Below, piece after piece: positions 14,638 through 20,208 of a DNA stretch of 22,083 nucleotides; position 1 is the stretch's first letter, and the number at the start of each line of letters is the position of its first letter. The DNA is from CAZOKZ01 sp964580585 (lineage in GTDB: Bacteria; Sumerlaeota; Sumerlaeia; SLMS01; JAHLLQ01): NCBI GenBank assembly GCA_964580585.1, contig CAZOKZ010000070.1, forward strand, positions 1 through 22,083, given 5' to 3'. The position numbers were made by a program, and so were the translations under genes. A model generated the notes under the pieces. It was not told the DNA's origin. It was given only the letters and a program-made list of their open reading frames with translations, and searched no databases.

Positions 14638-15441
14638 ATGAAGTCCGATCCCATCGAACTTTATCAGGTGGATGCTTTTACCAATCGTCCTTTTGCGGGC
14701 AATCCGGCAGCGATTTGTTTGCTCGACGCGCCTCGCGAGGACGCATGGCTCCAGGCGTTGGCCATGGAAATGAATTTGTCCGAAACCGCCTATCCCATCT
14801 TGCGCGAGGACGGCGACTTCGACCTGCGCTGGTTCACGCCGGTCTATGAAGTTGACCTGTGTGGCCACGCGACGCTCGCGGCGGCGCACACGCTTTGGGA
14901 AACGGGCCGCGTTGAGCGCGGGACGGAGATTCGCTTCCACACGCGCAGCGGCGTGCTTCTGGCGCATCCCTCGGGCGAATGGATCGAGCTGGATTTTCCG
15001 GCAAAAAACGTTGTTCCCGCTGAGCCTCCGGCTGGATTGGCCGAGGCGCTCGGGACCGAGATCGTCTATTCGGGATCGAATGGCATGGACCTGTTCGTCG
15101 AGGTCGCTGACGAAGCTACGGTGCGTGGTTTAGCGCCCGACATGGCGTTACTCGGGCAAATCGAAACACGCGGAATTGGCGTGACGAGCGCTGCCGACGA
15201 GGGGACGGAATTCGATTTCGTGTCACGTTTTTTTGCGCCGCGCGCGGGCATCCCGGAGGACTCTGTCACGGGATCGGCGCACTGTGCGTTGACGCCGTAT
15301 TGGGCCGAGAAACTCGGCAAGGCAGAAATGCTCGCGTTTCAGGCCTCGCCACGCGGGGGAGTGGTTCGCGTGCGTCTCAAGGGCGACCGGGTGATGCTCG
15401 GGGGGCAAGCGGTCACGGTGCTCGAAGGCAGATTGCGGTAA
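14638..15441 (+). CDS. PhzF-family isomerase-like protein
   Basis: A 267-residue member of the PhzF family, which has the diaminopimelate-epimerase fold in two similar halves. It shows the opening YQVDAFTNRPFAGNPAAI, the catalytic E49 in NLSETAYP, LRWFTPVYEVDLCGHATLAAAH, and the second-half signature EDSVTGSAHCAL. PhzF proper isomerises a chorismate-derived diene in phenazine synthesis, but most bacterial relatives are of unknown substrate and no other phenazine genes are present, so a phenazine role should not be assumed. GAGG at 14627-14630 lies 7 bases before the ATG. It follows the RpiB fusion by 37 bases on the same strand and may be co-transcribed. A hairpin repeat at 15463 follows the stop by 21 bases. 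Confidence 0.9.
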   Translation: MKSDPIELYQVDAFTNRPFAGNPAAICLLDAPREDAWLQALAMEMNLSETAYPILREDGDFDLRWFTPVYEVDLCGHATLAAAHTLWETGRVERGTEIRFHTRSGVLLAHPSGEWIELDFPAKNVVPAEPPAGLAEALGTEIVYSGSNGMDLFVEVADEATVRGLAPDMALLGQIETRGIGVTSAADEGTEFDFVSRFFAPRAGIPEDSVTGSAHCALTPYWAEKLGKAEMLAFQASPRGGVVRVRLKGDRVMLGGQAVTVLEGRLR

Positions 15442-15462
15442 TCCGTCGAGGCGAAACCATCT

Positions 15463-15490
15463 CCCTGGGAACGCCGAGCCTCAGCTCGGC
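15463..15490 (+). repeat. Hairpin repeat C (CTGGGA-head family)
   Basis: CCCTGGGAAC followed by the perfect stem GCCGAGC (15473-15479), loop CTCA and GCTCGGC (15484-15490). It has the same head and geometry as the cores of repeats A and B but a different stem. It faces repeat D, 58 bases away, in inverted orientation, between the convergent PhzF and small membrane protein genes. Confidence 0.7.
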
Positions 15491-15548
15491 TCGGAAATAG
15501 AGTCCGGGAGAAAGTACTTCGCCGTCGGCACTTGTATGCTAACGTCAT

Positions 15549-15574
15549 GCCGAGCTGGGGCTCGGCGGTCCCAG
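15549..15574 (-). repeat. Hairpin repeat D (CTGGGA-head family), inverted
   Basis: On the minus strand: CTGGGACC, then GCCGAGC, loop CCCA, GCTCGGC (plus-strand arms 15549-15555 and 15560-15566). It is an inverted partner of repeat C and lies 10 bases beyond the stop of the small membrane protein gene. The hairpin has no T-run, so it is not a typical terminator. Confidence 0.7.
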
Positions 15575-15583
15575 AAAATCGAT

Positions 15584-15808
15584 CTACTTCAAATTTCGTG
15601 TGTTGGCCACCAACGCCAGCGCAATCACGCCACTACCGAACAGAATCGCGCCGGTCAACATCCCCATACCGGCGCCGATCACGTCGATCATTTCACGCGA
15701 CCACATAAACAGACAACTGACAGCCATGCAGGCTGCTCCCGCCAACATGCCAAGGGCGGCGCTCACCACCACGGCACCCACGCCGAATCGCTTTTCGTCG
15801 AATCCCAT
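15584..15808 (-). CDS. Small two-helix membrane protein, unknown function
   Basis: A 74-residue protein with two hydrophobic, glycine- and alanine-rich helices: about residues 9-35 (from VGAVVVSAALG to CLFMW) and 42-68 (from DVIGAGMGM to ALALVA). A short loop WSREMI joins them, and the C-terminus NTRNLK is polar. The start is well supported by AGGAGGGG, 6 bases upstream of the ATG on the minus strand. I do not recognise the family; no catalytic residues are visible. Its neighbours (PhzF, convergent; a YCII-domain gene upstream in the same direction but separated by a terminator at 15888-15916) give no functional hint. It was most likely transcribed from the gap just upstream. Confidence 0.65.
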   Translation of the reverse strand: MGFDEKRFGVGAVVVSAALGMLAGAACMAVSCLFMWSREMIDVIGAGMGMLTGAILFGSGVIALALVANTRNLK

Positions 15809-15887
15809 TGTTTACCCCTCCTGCGAATTACCTTTTACTCGGACAATAAGACGATTGGAGGCGGAGGAGGGTTTGCGGGCAAGGGGC

Positions 15888-15916
15888 AAAAAACTACCCC
15901 GAGCCGAGGCTCGGGG
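15888..15916 (-). terminator. Rho-independent terminator after the YCII gene
   Basis: On the minus strand a GC stem of CCCCGAGC and GCTCGGGG (15897-15904 with 15909-15916, loop CTCG) is followed by TAG and a run of six T (15893-15888). It lies about 80 bases past the stop at 15995. It is nearly identical to the terminator at 16399-16428. Confidence 0.8.
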
Positions 15917-15994
15917 GGGGAGTAGATATCCCCTGCATTGCTTTGTCAGGCGTTTTGAACGCTATCTAGCTGAATGTACAGCGACATTCCAACC

Positions 15995-16336
15995 TCACGA
16001 CTCTGGATCAAACCCGAATACTCGAAGCTCCTGATCACAGCGACACGCTGTCGCAAGACGCGCGGCCCACATGATGGCCTCCTTGCTTGAAGGCAGCTCA
16101 AGCACGGTGAATCCACCATTGAGCGGAGGCGCCCACGGGTAGCCTCCCTCGGCAACCGAGCCATTGGCCGAAACAAGAACGGGCGGTACCGTTTCATCAA
16201 TACCACCGCCAAAAACGTAGACGCCTGCTTCCTTCGCCTCGCGTATCACAGCATGAGAGTCTCGACTCACCGCCTCCCACTCACCGTCGGGTACATTCAT
16301 TGCAGCGCTGGGGAATGAAATTAGATACTTTGCCAT
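15995..16336 (-). CDS. YCII-related (DGPF) domain protein
   Basis: A 113-residue protein with a dimeric alpha/beta-barrel fold of the YCII-related group. It opens with MAKYLISFPSA, has D26-SH28-AVIREAKEAGV (the His-containing helix of the family) and GGGID, and ends with GGFTVLELPSSKEAIMWA, the strand-helix segment typical of DGPF/YCII proteins. The DGPF signature itself is altered to a sequence around AEGGYPWAPPLNGG. Such proteins are often found beside ECF sigma factors or as stand-alone small enzymes; the substrate is unknown. AGAAAGAAG lies shortly before the ATG. No sigma factor gene is nearby. It stands between two near-identical terminators and so appears to be transcribed on its own. 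Confidence 0.8.
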   Translation of the reverse strand: MAKYLISFPSAAMNVPDGEWEAVSRDSHAVIREAKEAGVYVFGGGIDETVPPVLVSANGSVAEGGYPWAPPLNGGFTVLELPSSKEAIMWAARLATACRCDQELRVFGFDPES

Positions 16337-16398
16337 GATCTTCTTTCTCTAAGAATTCTGTGGTTGGTGAGACAGGTCATGTTCAACTCTCCATTAAG

Positions 16399-16428
16399 AA
16401 AAAAACTACCCCGAGCCGAGGCCCGGGG
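16399..16428 (-). terminator. Rho-independent terminator after tRNA-Glu
   Basis: On the minus strand CCCCGGGC and GCTCGGGG pair (16428-16421 with 16416-16409, one G-T wobble), followed by TAG and seven T (16405-16399). It begins 9 bases after the CCA end of tRNA-Glu and matches the terminator at 15888-15916 with one substitution across about 28 bases. Confidence 0.82.
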
Positions 16429-16437
16429 TATATAGCA

Positions 16438-16515
16438 TGGTATCGCGTACGGGATTTGAACCCGTGTTTGCGCCGTGAAAGGGCGCTGTCCTAGACCAGC
16501 CTAGACGAACGCGAC
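16438..16515 (-). tRNA. tRNA-Glu (anticodon TTC)
   Basis: On the minus strand a full cloverleaf is visible. The acceptor is GTCGCGT with ACGCGAT (a G-T first pair), the D arm GTCT/GGAC contains GG in its loop, the anticodon stem is GCGCC/GGCGC with loop CTTTCAC (anticodon TTC at 16479-16477), and the T arm is ACGGG/CCCGT with loop TTCAAAT. The 3' CCA is encoded (16440-16438). The discriminator base reads A rather than the G common for tRNA-Glu. It reads GAA/GAG codons and supplies glutamate for translation and, in many bacteria, for haem synthesis. Confidence 0.95.
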
Positions 16516-16569
16516 ACAAATTTCTCTGCGTTCTGGTCCCGAGCGACGTTATCGCCGCAGGGGTTTTTG

Positions 16570-16597
16570 AAGGTACTCGATCCCGTTTCCGTGTCAA
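16570..16597 (-). promoter_or_regulatory. Candidate promoter of tRNA-Glu
   Basis: On the minus strand a perfect TTGACA (16597-16592), a 16-base spacer and TACCTT (16575-16570) lie about 55 bases before the mature tRNA 5' end and just after the stop of the upstream gene. The -10 matches the consensus at only three positions. Confidence 0.4.
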
Positions 16598-16625
16598 GGG
16601 CGGATTTCGGATTTTTTCAGTGGAT

Positions 16626-17867
16626 TTACTCGGTTTGAATGTCTTCGATCCGTTCGCTTTCCGCTGACAATTGTGCTTTCCGATCCTTGAAAATTTCGTA
16701 GAGCTCAGGATCGCGTTTTTCAAGCAAGCGCAGGGCGAAATCACACTGCTCGGGTTGGGTGAAGACGTTCAAATGTGCCTTGAGAGCTGTAGAAATGCGG
16801 TTGGAGTCGATGGCCGATTCATAAAGAATCACCCAATCCGATGAATAGTCTTCCATGGGGTTATAGGAAAGGTCGGATTCCATGCCATGCTCAATGGGAT
16901 AGATTTCTACTGTTTCGCGACCGTCACGATGAGCACTGAAATGATCGATGGGGCCATGGTCACAACTTGATTCTCTGCATTCCCAGCCATTTTGACTGAA
17001 ATATTCCAGGAGCTTGGGACAGAATTCCTCTAAATTGTCCGGCTGAGCGAATTTCCAAACGGTTATGTTGCTTCGCAGGGTGGTTGCTGTGCTTGTGATG
17101 AGTTTCAAGGATGTTACGGGAATATCATCGAACGATGGCGGCGGGGTAAAATCGCCTTCAAGGCTTTGAAGCACGGATTCGGGAATTCTTGGTTTATCTT
17201 CGTCTATCCGTAGAATCTCGGCGAATCTTTGGGTGAGTTCTTGCGCTTCAAATTTCAATAACGACCGATTGTCATTTGGCGAAAGCACTCCCTTGTGCCC
17301 GATCACCATGCGCGTTTGGTTGCTAAACAAGTGAACGGGTAAACTCTCGGAGGAAAAATAGACGTTTCGGAAATCTGGCTGAGTCCCAAAATAGAACATG
17401 GCGATATCCAGATTTCCATCTTTTGGCGCCAGCTTGTTCGGAACTCGACGGAACGAATTGATGACCAAAAAAGCGTCGGGTTGAAATTCAAGATTTTCAC
17501 CCTGGTGAAGATCCGGCGCTTGGTTTGTCAGAGAAACGTTCTCAATGTCGGATAATTGTTTTAATTCATCAACCAGCTCGGTTCCCAGCTTTTTTGCATT
17601 GGGATGATCCGAGAGGTTGATAATCAAAATGTCGTGAATGGGGGAGTAAAATGACAAGCTGGCATATTGCCTCGTGCTTTGGCTCCAACCTTCTCTGTAC
17701 ACACGATCTTCGATGGATCGAGACGATTGACTTGATTGAAGGATTTCTGCCGTCGCTGTTTTAAACAGATGCCCAATGCCGAAAAGCATTAAAAGCGCGA
17801 GACTAAAGCCCAACACGAGCCTGATTTTTCGATGCCGGTTCAGCGGAGTTATCGATTGCTGATCCAT
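16626..17867 (-). CDS. Unknown membrane-anchored protein downstream of trpB
   Basis: A protein of 413 residues from ATG 17867; TTG 17894, overlapping the trpB stop by 4 bases, would give 422. A single N-terminal hydrophobic helix (from IRLVLGFSLALLMLFGIGHLF) follows a short basic segment, so the bulk is probably outside the cytoplasm as a type II membrane protein or has an uncleaved signal. The remaining part is mixed alpha/beta, acidic at its end, with NLSDHPNAKKLGTELVDEL near residue 85 and a cysteine pair (WECRESSCDHG) near residue 300. I see no catalytic motif and do not recognise the family. GAGG 11 bases before ATG 17867 supports that start; the trpB overlap supports TTG 17894. It is translationally close to trpB, but nothing in it suggests tryptophan metabolism. 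Confidence 0.7.
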   Translation of the reverse strand: MDQQSITPLNRHRKIRLVLGFSLALLMLFGIGHLFKTATAEILQSSQSSRSIEDRVYREGWSQSTRQYASLSFYSPIHDILIINLSDHPNAKKLGTELVDELKQLSDIENVSLTNQAPDLHQGENLEFQPDAFLVINSFRRVPNKLAPKDGNLDIAMFYFGTQPDFRNVYFSSESLPVHLFSNQTRMVIGHKGVLSPNDNRSLLKFEAQELTQRFAEILRIDEDKPRIPESVLQSLEGDFTPPPSFDDIPVTSLKLITSTATTLRSNITVWKFAQPDNLEEFCPKLLEYFSQNGWECRESSCDHGPIDHFSAHRDGRETVEIYPIEHGMESDLSYNPMEDYSSDWVILYESAIDSNRISTALKAHLNVFTQPEQCDFALRLLEKRDPELYEIFKDRKAQLSAESERIEDIQTE

Positions 17868-17890
17868 TCCCTCAATCACCTCGAAATCCC

Positions 17891-19099
17891 TCAAAACTTA
17901 ATTCGTTCCTGCAAACTGAACATGTCCTTGTCGCCGCGACCGCTGAAGCACACGATCAGGATTTCGTCTTTTTTTACCTCGGGCGCCATGCGGATGACTT
18001 GCGCCATGGCATGGGCGGTTTCGAGTGCCGGAATGATGCCTTCGCGTTCGGAAATCAAGCGCAAGGCATCGAGCGCTTGTTCGTCGGTGATCGGTACGTA
18101 CTTTGCCCGGCCCGATTCGGCGTAGTAGCTGTGCTCCGGTCCGATGCCCGGGTAGTCGAGCCCGGCGCTGATCGAATGCGCAGGAGTGATCTGGCCGTCG
18201 TCGCTTTGCAGGACGAAGCTGCGCGAACCGTGGAACACCCCAACATGGCCGCCGCAGATAGCTGCCGCATGTTTTCCGGTTGAAAATCCTTCTCCTTCGG
18301 CTTCAACGCCCCAGAATTTCACGTTCTCGTCGTGGTAGAACGGATGGAACATGCCCATGCTGTTCGATCCACCGCCAACGCATGCCACGAGGTGGTCCGG
18401 CAGGCGGCCTTCTTTTTTGACGATTTGTTCACGGGTTTCGTTACCGATTACCGACTGAAAATCGCGGACCATCATCGGAAAGGGATGCGGTCCCACGCAC
18501 GAACCGATGATGTAGTGCGTGTCATCGCAGTTCGCCATCCAGTCACGCATGGCTTCGTTGGTGGCATCCTTCAGCGTGCCCGTGCCGCTGGTGACTTCGG
18601 CGACTTCCGCGCCGAGAAGCCGCATTCGGAACACGTTCAGGCGCTGGCGTTCCATGTCTTCGATACCCATGTAAACAACGCATTTGAGGCCCATGAGTGC
18701 GCACGCCGTGGCCGTGGCAACGCCGTGCTGGCCCGCGCCGGTTTCCGCGATAATGCGCGTTTTGCCTAGCCGTTGAGCAAGCAACACCTGCCCCAGCGAG
18801 TTGTTGAGCTTGTGCGCGCCGGTATGCAGCAAATCCTCGCGCTTGAGGTAAATTTTGAAATGTCCGCCGAGTGCTTCCTCGAAGCGCCGCACGCGTGTCA
18901 GCGGGGTGGGGCGCCCGGCGTATTCGGTCAGCAGTTCGTTGAGTTGTTTTTGGAAAGCGGCATCTTCCATGACCTGGCGATACTCTGCTTCGAGGTCGAT
19001 CAGTGTTTGCATCAGCGTTTCCGGCACGTATCGGCCTCCGAATTGGCCGTATCGTCCGGCGGTATCGGGGCGGTTGCTTTGCGGAACGAGCGTTGTCAT
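17891..19099 (-). CDS. trpB: Tryptophan synthase beta chain
   Basis: A 402-residue TrpB1-type beta subunit, which condenses indole with L-serine to tryptophan using PLP. It shows GQFGGRYVPETL at the start, R63-PTPL, the PLP lysine K97 in HTGAHKLNN, the catalytic E119 in AETGAGQHG, and the phosphate-binding CVGGGSNSMG. The end has the expected RGDKDMFS. K97 and E119 are each ten residues after the Salmonella positions (K87, E109), consistent with a longer N-terminus. TrpB normally pairs with TrpA, whose gene is usually next; here trpA and the other trp genes are missing from the window, and the following gene encodes an unrelated membrane protein that overlaps or nearly touches trpB. Only a weak AGGA precedes the ATG. 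Confidence 0.97.
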   Translation of the reverse strand: MTTLVPQSNRPDTAGRYGQFGGRYVPETLMQTLIDLEAEYRQVMEDAAFQKQLNELLTEYAGRPTPLTRVRRFEEALGGHFKIYLKREDLLHTGAHKLNNSLGQVLLAQRLGKTRIIAETGAGQHGVATATACALMGLKCVVYMGIEDMERQRLNVFRMRLLGAEVAEVTSGTGTLKDATNEAMRDWMANCDDTHYIIGSCVGPHPFPMMVRDFQSVIGNETREQIVKKEGRLPDHLVACVGGGSNSMGMFHPFYHDENVKFWGVEAEGEGFSTGKHAAAICGGHVGVFHGSRSFVLQSDDGQITPAHSISAGLDYPGIGPEHSYYAESGRAKYVPITDEQALDALRLISEREGIIPALETAHAMAQVIRMAPEVKKDEILIVCFSGRGDKDMFSLQERIKF

Positions 19100-19165
19100 G
19101 GAAAGAGTGTCCTGGTCGAATAATCGCCGGATGTGAAATGTCCGGTGAGGAGAAAGCTAAAAGCA

Positions 19166-19196
19166 GAACGGGCGACGAGTCAATCGCCGCCCGTTC
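19166..19196 (-). terminator. Terminator after the pseudopilin gene
   Basis: GAACGGGCG (19166-19174) pairs perfectly with CGCCCGTTC (19188-19196). On the minus strand the stem is followed by TGCTTTTAG. It is about 50 bases after the pseudopilin stop and separates that gene from trpB. Confidence 0.7.
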
Positions 19197-19247
19197 ATCG
19201 TCGCCAGGATTTATGCGACGTGAGGAGAGAGAGCAAGCTGCAAAAAG

Positions 19248-19910
19248 TTACGGTTTGTTTTCCAGAATCGATCGAACTTGCGAGTTTCCACGATAACCGC
19301 CGGTGAAATAAAGATTTCCATCGGAAACCGATCCGTTTGTCGGATCGTAGGTGATATCCGCCGAGGCCCCGAAATCGTTATTCCCAATGATATCGGAATA
19401 GGCATCCATGTCCATGTCCGGGCCGACGCTGACTAATACCCACCAAACCCCGGGGCCGTTTCCAGTGGCCAAACCCGTTGTTCCTTCATTAGCCTCGTTT
19501 CTCAACGAGTACTGGTAGGAGAGGTCGCGTTTGCTCTGGACGGGATACGATCCCCCGCTGCCCGTGGGGATATTCGTCGTGTTGGGCGGGTGGAATGGAT
19601 CGCGTGGATAGGCGTCGTGGATGAAGGCCACAGGGGTCGAGAGCGCCTGGGTACCCCAGATGAACTCGGGTGGATAGGGTGGGTTACTCGGTCCGGCTGG
19701 CCCGGTGGGGTATTGATTATTTTCGACCTTGAAACTTTCTATACTCAACGCCAGTGAACGCATGTCCGCCTTGACGCGCGAAATTCGCGCACGGGTTTGA
19801 GATTCGACATAATTCGGCAGAGCGATGGCCGATAAAATCGCCACAACGGCTACTACGATAATGAGCTCGATCAGGGTGAAAGCTTGTTGTTTCTGAGGAG
19901 AGTCGGACAT
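19248..19910 (-). CDS. GspG-like pseudopilin (prepilin-type N-terminal domain)
   Basis: A 220-residue class III signal protein. After a short leader (MSDSPQKQQA) comes FTLIELIIVVAVVAILSAIALPNY, shown here as FTLIELIIVV then the hydrophobic helix, with the conserved Glu at +5 (E15). The prepilin peptidase would cut between A10 and F11; the residue before the cut is Ala where Gly is usual. The globular part has the pattern SVGPDMDMD and YDPTNGSVSDGN, a calcium-loop-like tail known from a group of GspG-type proteins expanded in several uncultured phyla. It may be a minor pseudopilin or substrate of a type II/IV system, but no secretion genes are nearby. ATG 19910 is chosen because GGAGGT lies 8 bases upstream; the in-frame ATG at 19940 lies above that site. 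A strong promoter and terminator make it a single-gene unit. Confidence 0.88.
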   Translation of the reverse strand: MSDSPQKQQAFTLIELIIVVAVVAILSAIALPNYVESQTRARISRVKADMRSLALSIESFKVENNQYPTGPAGPSNPPYPPEFIWGTQALSTPVAFIHDAYPRDPFHPPNTTNIPTGSGGSYPVQSKRDLSYQYSLRNEANEGTTGLATGNGPGVWWVLVSVGPDMDMDAYSDIIGNNDFGASADITYDPTNGSVSDGNLYFTGGYRGNSQVRSILENKP

Positions 19911-20062
19911 CAATAAGTACCTCCGGATAGCACGATCCAACGCGTCATATTAGTTGGGTTGGTGAGGAATTAAGTTCGTATGTTTTACAATTTCTATATT
20001 GTCATCTCGGGAAGCATGGAATGGAGATAAATGTATAACTTCATTTCCTGCTTCAGACAAGA

Positions 20063-20091
20063 TTCATAGTGGCTTGTCTTTGGTTTGTCAA
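20063..20091 (-). promoter_or_regulatory. Strong sigma70-type promoter of the pseudopilin gene
   Basis: On the minus strand a perfect TTGACA (20091-20086), a 17-base spacer and TATGAA (20068-20063) suggest a start near 20056. This gives a leader of about 145 bases before the ATG at 19910. The rest of the 19911-20208 gap holds the ribonucleotide reductase terminator and AT-rich sequence; I see no further gene. Confidence 0.65.
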
Positions 20092-20151
20092 GCATTCTCC
20101 CCCTCTATCCAAACTTTTTGTTAGTTCGTTGATTTTACAGGTTAAAATGAA

Positions 20152-20181
20152 CGAATCCGGGCAGAAAACTGCCCGGATTCG
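20152..20181 (-). terminator. Terminator after the ribonucleotide reductase gene
   Basis: A perfect 13-base-pair stem, CGAATCCGGGCAG (20152-20164) with CTGCCCGGATTCG (20169-20181), around an AAAA loop (plus strand). On the minus strand it is followed by TTCATTTTAA. It lies 27 bases after the stop at 20209. Confidence 0.85.
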
Positions 20182-20208
20182 AGTCGATTGTTAACTTTGT
20201 CAGCTATC

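Noticed and set aside
14638..15441. Phenazine biosynthesis locus
   Set aside because: Only the PhzF-like gene is present; most relatives of it are unrelated to phenazines.
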